Source: Pseudothioclava sp033100795 (GTDB taxonomy: Bacteria > Pseudomonadota > Alphaproteobacteria > Rhodobacterales > Rhodobacteraceae). Taken from it: a DNA stretch of 64,000 nucleotides. A program made the position numbers and the translations under genes. Shown here piece after piece: positions 25,048 through 32,347 of the stretch. A model generated the notes under the pieces. It made no database searches. It was not told where the DNA came from and saw nothing but the letters and a program-made list of their open reading frames with translations. The stretch spans positions 1,054,001 to 1,118,000 of the forward strand of contig NZ_JAWLVI010000001.1 of assembly GCF_033100795.1 (NCBI RefSeq), in the 5' to 3' direction. Position 1 is the first letter of the stretch. The number at the start of each line of letters is the position of its first letter.

Positions 25048-26502
25048 TTAGTTGTTACTGGTGCCGTTGAACACGGTCCCTGCCGAGGCGCGGTCGGTCG
25101 AGCCGACATCCTCGATCCAGAGCGTCAGGTTGGTCCGGTCACCGGTTGCCAGATCCGTCCCCGGCGCGGCCTCAAGATAAAGGCGCTGCGAGAGCGTGAA
25201 ATCGGGCTGCACGGTCACGGTATTCGCGTCCTGCCCTTCCAGCACCACGCCCAACCCGTCAACCGGCTTGCCATCTGCCCCGACAATCGACACGCGGAAG
25301 GTGGTGTCATCCCCCGCCTTGTTGCGCAGCCGCAGCGTATAGATGTTGCGCACCGTGCCGTCGCCCTGGATCACATAAAGCGGATCGCGGTTCGGCGTCA
25401 CGTTGAAGTCGATGGGCGAGCGCATGAACAGCGCGACCACAAGCCCGACACCGATCCCCGCCCAAAGCGTGAAATACAGCAGCGTGCGCGGGCGGAAGAT
25501 GTGTTTCCAGACGTTGCGCGGGTGGCCTCCGGCGCGCTCTTCGTTCTCGTCCTTCAGCGCCATATAGCCGATCAGGCCACGCGGCTTGCCGACCTTGTCC
25601 ATCATCTCGTTGCAGGCGTCGATGCACAGGCCGCAGGTGATGCATTCAAGTTGCTGGCCGTCACGGATGTCGATCCCCATCGGGCAGACCGCGAAACAGG
25701 CGTTACAGTCGATGCAATCCCCCTGATCGGCGGTGATCGGTTGACCTTTTTTCAGCTTGCCGCGCGGCTCGCCCCGCCATTCGCGGTAGACGATGGTCAG
25801 CGTGTCCTCGTCGATCATCGCAGCCTGAATACGCGGCCACGGGCAAGCGTAGATGCAGATCTGCTCGCGTGCGAAGCCACCGAAACCAAAAGTCGTCAGC
25901 GTCATCACCGCGATCGTGGTATAAGCAACCGGATGGGCCGTGCCCGTCAGCAGAGCCTTTGCCAGCGTCGGCGCATCGGTGAAGTAGAACACCCACGCAC
26001 CGCCCGTCGCCACCGCGATGAGCAGCCACAGCACCCATTTCGTGATCCGTTTGCGGAATTTCTCGAAGTTCCAGTTCTGCCGCAGCAGACGGATGCGGGC
26101 GTTGCGGTCGCCCTCGACCCAACGCTCGACAAGGATAAAAAGATCGGTCCAGACCGTTTGCGGGCAGGCATAACCGCACCACACCCGCCCCGCAGCCGAG
26201 GTGAACAGGAACAGGCCAAGCCCCGCCATAATCAGAAGCCCCGCAACGAAATAGAATTCGTGCGGCCATATCTCGATCATGAAAAAGAAGAAGCGGCGGT
26301 TCGCCAGATCAAGCAGCACGGCCTGATCGGGCAGCGCAGGGCCACGATCCCAGCGAAGAATGGGGGTCAGGTAGTAGATGCCCAGCATCAGCGCCATCAA
26401 CACCCATTTCAGCGTGCGGAACTCACCTTTCACCCGTTTCGGGAAGACTGGCTCGCGGGCAACATAAAGGGGGGGCGGATCGGCTTGTTCGGTGGAGTTC
26501 AC
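25048..26502 (-). CDS. ccoG: cbb3 oxidase accessory protein CcoG (cupric reductase, FixG/RdxA)
   Basis: The product has 484 residues with about five membrane helices. Two ferredoxin-type [4Fe-4S] clusters are set by CIDCNACFAVCP and CITCGLCIDAC, and the C-terminal part is an IgG-like periplasmic domain. CcoG reduces Cu(II) to Cu(I) for CcoI-dependent delivery to the oxidase. The start is taken as GTG at 26502, with GGAGAGAG just upstream. An ATG at 26574 lies inside the FNR-type box and gives an unlikely 24-residue extension. It heads ccoGHIS and has its own FNR-type box 66 bases upstream. Confidence 0.94.
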   Translation of the reverse strand: MNSTEQADPPPLYVAREPVFPKRVKGEFRTLKWVLMALMLGIYYLTPILRWDRGPALPDQAVLLDLANRRFFFFMIEIWPHEFYFVAGLLIMAGLGLFLFTSAAGRVWCGYACPQTVWTDLFILVERWVEGDRNARIRLLRQNWNFEKFRKRITKWVLWLLIAVATGGAWVFYFTDAPTLAKALLTGTAHPVAYTTIAVMTLTTFGFGGFAREQICIYACPWPRIQAAMIDEDTLTIVYREWRGEPRGKLKKGQPITADQGDCIDCNACFAVCPMGIDIRDGQQLECITCGLCIDACNEMMDKVGKPRGLIGYMALKDENEERAGGHPRNVWKHIFRPRTLLYFTLWAGIGVGLVVALFMRSPIDFNVTPNRDPLYVIQGDGTVRNIYTLRLRNKAGDDTTFRVSIVGADGKPVDGLGVVLEGQDANTVTVQPDFTLSQRLYLEAAPGTDLATGDRTNLTLWIEDVGSTDRASAGTVFNGTSNN

Positions 26503-26567
26503 GACTCTCTCCGTATGGCTGTTATCAGGGTTTGGCTCACTTTTGATATGCACTGGCGGAAATAACT

Positions 26568-26581
26568 TTGACATGCGTCAA
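26568..26581. promoter_or_regulatory. FNR-type box upstream of ccoGHIS
   Basis: TTGACATGCGTCAA is a perfect palindrome of the TTGAC-N4-GTCAA form, 66 bases before the ccoG GTG. A TATCAA word on the minus strand (26548-26543) could be the -10. Control by the FnrL encoded at 31.5 kb is expected. Confidence 0.85.
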
Positions 26582-26764
26582 AAAGGCAGATTTCCAATGC
26601 ACATTTTATTCCAGTCGCAGCATCCTGATTTATCTGGATTTTTCTGCGTTTGCGACACCAAGCCAACTCTCTGCGCAAAACTTGGGGGATTGCCTGGGGC
26701 GCGTATTCGCAGTTAAAGATTCGGCAGACATATGCCTTTTATCGGTTTTGCCCGCTCGCCCCGG

Positions 26765-26818
26765 GCAAAAAGACACCGGCGCCCCCAGGAAACGCGCGAA
26801 CAGGACGGGGCGCCGGTG
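26765..26818 (-). terminator. Terminator of the ccoNOQP operon
   Basis: A perfect 12-bp inverted repeat, CACCGGCGCCCC at 26774-26785 and GGGGCGCCGGTG at 26807-26818, encloses a 21-base loop. On the minus strand the stem is followed by TCTTTTTG. It lies 35 bases beyond the ccoP stop and separates the ccoNOQP and ccoGHIS transcripts. Confidence 0.85.
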
Positions 26819-26852
26819 CTACCCGAGGGGCCGAAGCCCCCCGAATATCTGG

Positions 26853-27731
26853 TTATTCGCCGCCACCCAGGCCGTGCACATAAGCGGACACAGCGCGGAT
26901 TTCAGCTTCGGACAGACGCGTGTTCCAGTTCGGCATTTCGCCGAAGCGGGCATTCGTCACCGTCTCGGTGAGGGTCGCAACGTCGCCACCATAAAGCCAG
27001 ATGGCGTCGGTCAGGTTCGGCGCACCCTGTGCGCGGTCACCCGTGCCATCCTCGGCGTGGCAGCTTGCGCAGTTGTCTGCGAAAACCACTTCGCCTTCAC
27101 CGGACAGAGCGGCATCAGCCTCTTGCCCCGAGAGCTTGCGGACAAATTGCACGACCTGGTCGATCTGCTCGGGTTCAAGCAGCTCGTCCTTGCCGAAGGC
27201 CGGCATCTGCGAGTAGCGGGCTTCGTCATCGGGGTCAGTCGCGTTACGGATCCCGTGGGAAACCGTGGTGTGAATATCCTCGATCGAGCCGCCCCAGAGC
27301 CAGTCCTGGTCAAGCAGGTTCGGATAACCGAGCTTCTGCTGACCGCCAGCACCGGCACCGTGGCACTGCGCACACCAGGTGCGGAATACTGCGGCACCCG
27401 CGTTCTGGGTGTAGTTGGCCAGCTCCGGGTCCGACGCGATGTCGGTCAGTTCAACAGCGGCAAGCTTCTCTTCGATCGGCTTATTCATGTCGTCGAAGCG
27501 CTGGATTTCGGCCATCACGTTCCCGCGCTGGCTGTCGCCCAGCATCCCTGCCGTATTGCCGTTGATCAGCGGCCATGCCGGATAGGCGACCGAATAGCCG
27601 ATGCCCCAGATGATGCAGACATAGAAGGTATAGAGCCACCACTTGGGCAGCGGGTTGTTGAATTCGGAAATGCCGTCCCACTCGTGACCGGTGGTATCGA
27701 CTTCCTGCTTTTGGATCGGTTTTTTGCTCAT
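26853..27731 (-). CDS. ccoP: cbb3-type cytochrome c oxidase subunit III, dihaem CcoP
   Basis: The product has 292 residues. The N-terminal FixP-type region has one anchor helix (about 31-54, WWLYTFYVCIIWGIGYSVAY). Two c-type haem sites follow: CAQCH at 120-124 and CASCH at 221-225. CcoP passes electrons from cytochrome c to CcoO/CcoN on the periplasmic side. The ATG at 27731 has AAGGAGG 10 bases upstream; a GTG three codons earlier is too close to that site. It is the last gene of ccoNOQP, with a strong terminator after it. Confidence 0.97.
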   Translation of the reverse strand: MSKKPIQKQEVDTTGHEWDGISEFNNPLPKWWLYTFYVCIIWGIGYSVAYPAWPLINGNTAGMLGDSQRGNVMAEIQRFDDMNKPIEEKLAAVELTDIASDPELANYTQNAGAAVFRTWCAQCHGAGAGGQQKLGYPNLLDQDWLWGGSIEDIHTTVSHGIRNATDPDDEARYSQMPAFGKDELLEPEQIDQVVQFVRKLSGQEADAALSGEGEVVFADNCASCHAEDGTGDRAQGAPNLTDAIWLYGGDVATLTETVTNARFGEMPNWNTRLSEAEIRAVSAYVHGLGGGE

Positions 27732-27762
27732 TTCGTCCACGCCTCCTTACAACGTGGCGCCG

Positions 27763-27966
27763 TCATCCCTGGCGATCCTGCGTTGCCGCAGGATCGTCGA
27801 AGGGACTGGCGGGTTTGTCATCGTGACGGAAGGGGATATTCGCCGTATCTTCATGGGTCTTGCGCGACCCCGGACGGAATGCCCACGCCACCACGCCGAT
27901 AAACAGCGCGAAGATCAGAAGCATTGCCCAGCTATCCGCGAATTCCCTTAGGATATGATAGTCCAT
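27763..27966 (-). CDS. ccoQ: cbb3-type oxidase small subunit CcoQ
   Basis: The 67-residue protein has one membrane helix (WAMLLIFALFIGVVAWAFRPGSR) followed by a short polar cytoplasmic tail; the AFRPGSRK junction is the CcoQ signature. CcoQ stabilises the oxidase complex and, in Rhodobacter sphaeroides, also takes part in oxygen signalling to photosynthesis genes. It lies 12 bases after ccoO and 31 before ccoP. Confidence 0.93.
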   Translation of the reverse strand: MDYHILREFADSWAMLLIFALFIGVVAWAFRPGSRKTHEDTANIPFRHDDKPASPFDDPAATQDRQG

Positions 27967-27978
27967 CCCCTGTCCTCC

Positions 27979-28716
27979 TTAGCGACTTGCCACGGCTTCC
28001 TCGGTCGCGAAGGTCGAGAAATCGACCATCGTCCCGAGAACCTGGAGATAGGCGACAAGGGCGTCCATTTCGGTGACAGCCGTCTGACCGTCAAAGTTAC
28101 GGACGTTGACCTTCTCGTCATAGCGCTCGAAGAGCCCATCGGTATCCGCTTCGGGATCGACTTGTGCGAAGAAGTCTTCCTTAGCGGCTGCGATCATCTC
28201 CGAGCTGTAGGGCACACCGACCAAAGCGTCGGTGCTGAGCCGGTCCTCGATATACTTGGCGTCGATTTCGCGGTTCAGCAGGAACCCGTATTTCGGCATC
28301 ACCGATTCCGGCACGACCGATTGCGGGTTGTTCAGGTGATCCACGTGCCACGCATCCGAGTAGCGGTTGCCGACGCGGGCCAGATCCGGCCCGGTCCGCT
28401 TGGAGCCCCACTGGAACGGGTGGTCATACATCGACTCGGCTGCGAGCGAGTAGTGACCATAGCGTTCCACCTCGTCGCGCATCGGGCGGATCATCTGCGA
28501 GTGGCAGACATAGCAGCCCTCGCGGATGTATACGTCCCGACCCGTCAGTTCGAGCGGCGTGTAGGGGCGCATCCCTTCGACTTTCTCGATCGTGTTGTCG
28601 AGATAGAAGAGCGGTGCGATCTCTACGATGCCGCCGATGGTGACGACGAGGAAGGAGAAGATCAGAAGGAGCGTCGCGTTCTTTTCAAGAACGGCATGTT
28701 TGTCGATAAGTGCCAT
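27979..28716 (-). CDS. ccoO: cbb3-type oxidase subunit II, monohaem CcoO
   Basis: The product has 245 residues: one N-terminal anchor helix (about 15-38) and a periplasmic cytochrome c domain with CYVCH (C68, C71, H72) in REGCYVCHSQMIRP, the CcoO/FixO hallmark. The axial methionine is probably in ESVMPKYGF. It takes electrons from CcoP and passes them to haem b in CcoN. It sits 14 bases after ccoN in the ccoNOQP operon. Confidence 0.97.
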   Translation of the reverse strand: MALIDKHAVLEKNATLLLIFSFLVVTIGGIVEIAPLFYLDNTIEKVEGMRPYTPLELTGRDVYIREGCYVCHSQMIRPMRDEVERYGHYSLAAESMYDHPFQWGSKRTGPDLARVGNRYSDAWHVDHLNNPQSVVPESVMPKYGFLLNREIDAKYIEDRLSTDALVGVPYSSEMIAAAKEDFFAQVDPEADTDGLFERYDEKVNVRNFDGQTAVTEMDALVAYLQVLGTMVDFSTFATEEAVASR

Positions 28717-28730
28717 CTTTCAGCCCCTCC

Positions 28731-30332
28731 TTATTCAGCCGGAACAGCGGCAACCGACGCCGACGCAACGCGCGGCTGACGGGCGACCGTTGCCCAGAGG
28801 TTGTAGGTCATGATGATCGCGCCACCGAGGTAGAGCACACCACCCAGACCACGGACCACATACATCGGGAACTTGGCGGCCACGGTGTCGGCAAAGGCGT
28901 TCACAAGGAAGCCCTGGCTGTCGACTTCGCGCCACATCAGGCCTTCCATGATCCCCGTCACCCACATCGAGGCGGCGTAGAGCACGATACCGATGGTTGC
29001 GAGCCAGAAGTGCCAGCTCACCAGCTTGAGCGAGTAGAGACGCTCACGCGCCCACAGACGCGGCACAAGGTAGTAGAGCGCGCCGAAGGTGATCATGCCG
29101 TTCCAGCCAAGAGCGCCGGAGTGGACGTGACCAATGGTCCAGTCGGTGTAGTGCGACAGCGAGTTCACCGCGCGGATCGACATCATCGGACCTTCGAAGG
29201 TCGACATGCCGTAGAAGCCGATCGACACCACCATCATACGGATGATCGGGTCGGTGCGCAGCTTGTCCCATGCGCCCGAAAGCGTCATCAGGCCGTTGAT
29301 CATGCCACCCCAGGACGGCATCCACAGGATGATCGACATCACCATGCCAAGGGTCGAAGCCCATTGCGGCAAGGCGGTGTAGTGCAGGTGGTGCGGACCT
29401 GCCCAGATGTAGATGAAGATCAGCGCCCAGAAGTGCACGATCGACAGCTTATACGAGTAGACGGGGCGCTCTGCCTGCTTCGGAACGAAGTAATACATCA
29501 TGCCCAGGAAGCCCGAGGTCAGGAAGAAGCCCACAGCGTTGTGGCCATACCACCATTGGGTCATTGCGTCCTGCACACCCGCGAACACCTGAACCGATTT
29601 CGAGCCGAAGACCGACACCGGAATAGCGAGGTTGTTCAGAAGGTGCAGCATCGCGATGGTCACGATGAACGACAGGTAGAACCAGTTTGCCACATAGATG
29701 TGGGGTTCTTTGCGCTTGAGCACCGTGCCGAGGAACACGAGCAGATAAGCAACCCAGACGATGGTCAGCCACAGGTCGACATACCATTCCGGCTCTGCGT
29801 ATTCTTTCGACTGGGTCGCACCAAGGATATAGCCGGTCGCGGCAAGCACGATCATCAGCTGATAGCCCCAGAACACGAACCACGGCAGCCCGGTGCCACC
29901 GAAGAGGCGCGCGGCCGAGGTGCGCTGCACAACATAGAACGACGAAGCGATCAGCGCGTTGCCACCAAAGGCGAAGATAACCGCCGAGGTGTGCAGCGGG
30001 CGCAGCTTGCCGAAGTTCAGATACCCTTGGGCGAACTCGAGGTTCAGCGCCGGGAAGGCAAGCTGGAACGCGATGATAACCGCAACCAGAAAGCCGACCA
30101 CGCCCCACAGGGTGGTAGCAATCACGCCGGCGCGGATGACGCCGTCGTTATATTCGTTTTGCGGAGCCGGAGCCGACCCCATGGTGCGCAGCACCCAGAT
30201 GAACGCGATCGCCGCAGCCAGCATGACCTCGACGGCGTTCACCGCATACGGAAGATCGCGCGCGTAACTAGCAGCGATAGCGGCCAGCACCGCCACCGCG
30301 GCGAGCGCGATCAACTTGAAATAATCCCACAT
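28731..30332 (-). CDS. ccoN: cbb3-type oxidase catalytic subunit I CcoN
   Basis: The product has 533 residues and about 12-14 membrane helices. Haem and CuB ligands sit in RPLHTSAVIFAFGGNAL, WWYGHNAVGFF, GPHHLHYTALP and HYTDWTIGHVHSGALGWNG. The YGHNAVGFFLT stretch carries the CcoN-specific cross-linked tyrosine helix context. It reduces oxygen to water with high affinity and pumps protons. The ATG at 30332 (MWDYFKLIAL) is used because the first membrane helix begins there, about 9 bases after GGGACG; the upstream extension is soluble and unlike the family. An FNR-type box lies 111 bases upstream. Confidence 0.97.
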   Translation of the reverse strand: MWDYFKLIALAAVAVLAAIAASYARDLPYAVNAVEVMLAAAIAFIWVLRTMGSAPAPQNEYNDGVIRAGVIATTLWGVVGFLVAVIIAFQLAFPALNLEFAQGYLNFGKLRPLHTSAVIFAFGGNALIASSFYVVQRTSAARLFGGTGLPWFVFWGYQLMIVLAATGYILGATQSKEYAEPEWYVDLWLTIVWVAYLLVFLGTVLKRKEPHIYVANWFYLSFIVTIAMLHLLNNLAIPVSVFGSKSVQVFAGVQDAMTQWWYGHNAVGFFLTSGFLGMMYYFVPKQAERPVYSYKLSIVHFWALIFIYIWAGPHHLHYTALPQWASTLGMVMSIILWMPSWGGMINGLMTLSGAWDKLRTDPIIRMMVVSIGFYGMSTFEGPMMSIRAVNSLSHYTDWTIGHVHSGALGWNGMITFGALYYLVPRLWARERLYSLKLVSWHFWLATIGIVLYAASMWVTGIMEGLMWREVDSQGFLVNAFADTVAAKFPMYVVRGLGGVLYLGGAIIMTYNLWATVARQPRVASASVAAVPAE

Positions 30333-30442
30333 AATGTGCGTCCCTTCGTCTTGTCTGTTTCCCCTCCCGCATTCCGGAGAATCGGAATCCGAGCCGGGTT
30401 TTTCGACTAAAGCCCTTGTGGTCCGGGGGTATGCCCTACGCA

Positions 30443-30456
30443 TTGATCTGCATCAA
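30443..30456. promoter_or_regulatory. FNR-type box upstream of ccoNOQP
   Basis: TTGATCTGCATCAA matches the TTGAT-N4-ATCAA consensus exactly. It lies 111 bases from the ccoN ATG on the minus strand. A TTTAGT word about 41 bases away is a possible -10, though the spacing is larger than in a standard class II site. Confidence 0.88.
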
Positions 30457-30550
30457 ATCCTCGCGTTCAGACTGCGCTCTTTCGTCGCACCGCCATTGTA
30501 AAACAGGCATCTGACCACTTGTGCCGGTTATTTTATCATAAAGCTCCGGC

Positions 30551-30564
30551 TTGATCCGCGTCAA
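30551..30564. promoter_or_regulatory. FNR-type box upstream of the universal stress protein gene
   Basis: TTGATCCGCGTCAA is one base off a perfect palindrome. A GATAAT -10 word at 30585-30590 puts the transcript start near 30597, close to the -41.5 spacing of a class II FNR promoter, with a leader of about 40 bases. Confidence 0.8.
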
Positions 30565-30636
30565 AGTGGCGCGCTTCTGCCTAAGATAATGTGCCTCTAG
30601 GATATTGGGGAAACCCACACGCGGAGGGAGGCCATT

Positions 30637-31476
30637 ATGGCTTATAAGACAATTCTAACGATTGTGACGGACGCGAAGGCCGCGCAATCCCAGATCGAGG
30701 CGGCGGTTTCGCTGGCCCGGCGCGAGGACGCGCATCTGGACGTTCTGTGCATGGGCGTGGATCGCACGCAGACCGGATATTATTACGCTGGCGCCACGGC
30801 CTTTGTGCAGCAAGAGACGATGGATCGTGCGCAGGAAGATGCACAAAAGCTGGAGGCGGCGCTAAAGGACCGCCTCGCCCCCGAGGATGTGCGCTGGAGC
30901 GTTGAATCCATCGTCGCGCAGATCGGCGCCATTGCACCGGCGGTCGGGCTGCGCGCGCGGTTTGCCGATGTCGTGATCGCAGGCATTCCTTACGGCGAAG
31001 GGCGCGGCCCCGAGGCCGAAGCCGTGGTCGAAGCCGCCCTCTTTGAGGGTCAGGTGCCGGTTCTCATCGTTCCCGACGGCTACACCTCCCCCACCGTCGC
31101 CAGCCGCATTGTCGTCGCCTGGAACCAGTCCGCCGAAGCGATGAACGCGATCCGCAAGGCCTTGCCGCAGCTGAAAGCCGCCGAAACGGTTGACATCACC
31201 ATCATCGACCCGCCTGCGCATGGCCCCGAACGCTCGGACCCGGGTGGCGCGCTCAGCCAGATGCTTGCCCGCCACGGCGTTCATGCAGAGGTTTCGGTGC
31301 TGGCGAAAACCCTGCCGCGCGTGTCCGATGTGCTGAACCGCCATGTGCGCGATTCCAAGGCAGATATGGTCGTGATGGGTGCCTATGGCCACTCGCGCTT
31401 CCGCGAGGCCATTCTGGGGGGCGCGACGCGCAGCATGTTGGAAAAGGCCGAAGTGCCGGTGCTGATGGCGCACTAA
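30637..31476 (+). CDS. Universal stress protein (tandem UspA domains)
   Basis: The product has 279 residues, twice the single-domain length, so it is a tandem Usp protein. The C-terminal domain ends with VVMGAYGHSRFREAILGGATRSMLEKAEVPVLM, which keeps the G-2x-G-9x-G(S/T) nucleotide-binding pattern. The N-terminal domain starts with YKTILTIVTDA but lacks that pattern. The protein should be cytoplasmic and bind ATP. It lies between divergent ccoN and convergent fnrL and has its own FNR-type box, so it is probably induced at low oxygen; a similar gene lies next to cco and fnr genes in Paracoccus. The precise task is unknown. Confidence 0.9.
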   Translation: MAYKTILTIVTDAKAAQSQIEAAVSLARREDAHLDVLCMGVDRTQTGYYYAGATAFVQQETMDRAQEDAQKLEAALKDRLAPEDVRWSVESIVAQIGAIAPAVGLRARFADVVIAGIPYGEGRGPEAEAVVEAALFEGQVPVLIVPDGYTSPTVASRIVVAWNQSAEAMNAIRKALPQLKAAETVDITIIDPPAHGPERSDPGGALSQMLARHGVHAEVSVLAKTLPRVSDVLNRHVRDSKADMVVMGAYGHSRFREAILGGATRSMLEKAEVPVLMAH

Positions 31477-31493
31477 CCCCTTCGACAAAATGC

Positions 31494-31526
31494 AAAACGG
31501 CGCCCGATCCGAGCGCCGTTTTCTTT
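31494..31526. terminator. Bidirectional terminator between usp and fnrL
   Basis: AAAACGGCGC at 31494-31503 pairs perfectly with GCGCCGTTTT at 31513-31522 around a nine-base loop. A and T runs on the two sides allow termination of both convergent genes. Confidence 0.9.
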
Positions 31527-31540
31527 GCGTCTGGGCAGTG

Positions 31541-32287
31541 TCAGGCCAGGAAACCGCCGTCCGAGTCGTCGCCCGCCTCCAGCAGAAGCCGGTCCATATC
31601 GGGCACCGTCACATGGCGCTTGCCTTCCAGCCGGATCACCCCGTCGCGCTTGAGCGCCGAGATCTGCCGCGACACTGTCTCCAGCGTCAGCCCCAGATAA
31701 TCGGCCATTGCCTCGCGCGTCAGCGGCAGGTCGAAAGCCATCTGGCCCGTGGCCTCAAGCATCTTGATCGAAGCATCGCGGCGCGCAACAATCGACAGAA
31801 GCGAGGCGATCTTTTCCCGCGCTGTCTTGCGCCCCAGAAGCAGCATCCATTCGCGCGCTGCGTCCAGCTCGTCCAGCGTCATCTGCAACAGGCGCTGCGC
31901 GATATGGGGCGTTTTATACATCACCTCTTCGAAGGGCTTCTTGCGAAAGCAGCACATCAGAATATCGGTGGTGGCAGTGACGTTATAGGCAGCGGTCATC
32001 CGCCCCGGTCGCCCGACGAAATCGGAGGGCAGCAAAAGCCCCACCATCTGCGTGCGCCCGTCTTCCAGCGTCTGCGTCAAAGTGGCGATCCCGGTCACGA
32101 CGGAGCCAACGAAATCCATGCGGTCCCCCGCCCAGATTACCGTCTGGCCTGCCTCAAAAGATCGATAGTATTTGATCTCTTCAAGGCGCTCCAACTCGTC
32201 ACCTTCGCACCGTGCACAGACGGCACGGTGCCGGATAGGGCAGTCATTGCAATGCAATGGCGCCATGTCCATGTCTTCACATGCCAT
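31541..32287 (-). CDS. fnrL: Oxygen-sensing Crp/Fnr-family regulator FnrL
   Basis: The product has 248 residues. The N-terminal cysteines C13, C16, C24 and C27 (CNDCPIRHRAVCARC) with a later ILMCCF supply ligands for the oxygen-labile [4Fe-4S] cluster, in the same spacing as Rhodobacter FnrL. A cyclic-nucleotide-type beta-roll and a long dimer helix follow. The recognition helix LTLETVSRQISALKRDG has the E-SR residues that read TTGAT. It should be active without oxygen. It is divergent from hemN across 60 bases with one shared FNR-type box, which suggests autoregulation. The ATG at 32287 is the longest option; ATG at 32272 is also possible, and neither has a strong ribosome site. Confidence 0.95.
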   Translation of the reverse strand: MACEDMDMAPLHCNDCPIRHRAVCARCEGDELERLEEIKYYRSFEAGQTVIWAGDRMDFVGSVVTGIATLTQTLEDGRTQMVGLLLPSDFVGRPGRMTAAYNVTATTDILMCCFRKKPFEEVMYKTPHIAQRLLQMTLDELDAAREWMLLLGRKTAREKIASLLSIVARRDASIKMLEATGQMAFDLPLTREAMADYLGLTLETVSRQISALKRDGVIRLEGKRHVTVPDMDRLLLEAGDDSDGGFLA

Positions 32288-32298
32288 GCGGAGCTTTC

Positions 32299-32312
32299 TT
32301 GATATGAGTCAA
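32299..32312. promoter_or_regulatory. FNR-type box between fnrL and hemN
   Basis: TTGATATGAGTCAA lies in the 60-base gap of the divergent pair. Its centre (32305.5) is 42 bases before the hemN ATG and 18 bases before the fnrL ATG. It could activate hemN and repress or tune fnrL. Confidence 0.85.
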
Positions 32313-32334
32313 ATGCTGTTGCGCGTCTTATCGC

Positions 32335-32340
32335 TAAAGA
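32335..32340 (+). promoter_or_regulatory. Probable -10 element of hemN
   Basis: TAAAGA at 32335-32340 is correctly placed for a class II FNR promoter with the box centred at 32305.5. Transcription would then start at about 32347, one base before the hemN ATG, giving an almost leaderless message. No Shine-Dalgarno sequence is visible before that ATG. Confidence 0.45.
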
Positions 32341-32347
32341 TACCCGC

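Larger units (their letters stand above)
26503..26852. other. 350-base gap between ccoG start and ccoP end
   Basis: This gap holds the FNR-type box of ccoG (26568-26581) and the terminator of ccoNOQP (about 26765-26818). It also has a second small hairpin near the ccoP end, GGGGC at 26827-26831 and GCCCC at 26836-26840, which reads with a UUCG loop on the minus strand. Between about 26585 and 26760 I see no gene and no further signal. Confidence 0.7.
30333..30636. other. 304-base divergent regulatory gap, ccoN / usp
   Basis: The gap holds two FNR-type boxes (30443-30456 nearer ccoN and 30551-30564 nearer usp), a -10-like word for usp at 30585-30590, and GAGGGAG before the usp ATG. An ATTCCG/CGGAAT inverted repeat around 30370-30387 has no assigned role. 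I see no gene here. Confidence 0.75.

Noticed and set aside
26503..26574. ATG at 26574 as the true ccoG start
   Set aside because: It lies inside the FNR-type box and adds 24 residues unlike CcoG; the GTG at 26502 has a good ribosome site.
30370..30387. ATTCCG/CGGAAT inverted repeat upstream of ccoN as an operator
   Set aside because: Only six bases per arm, no second copy, and no known regulator with this site nearby.
22532..30410. Long plus-strand open frames opposite ccoI, ccoG and ccoN
   Set aside because: Same cause: high-GC third positions leave the opposite strand open. The minus-strand genes carry complete cofactor motifs.
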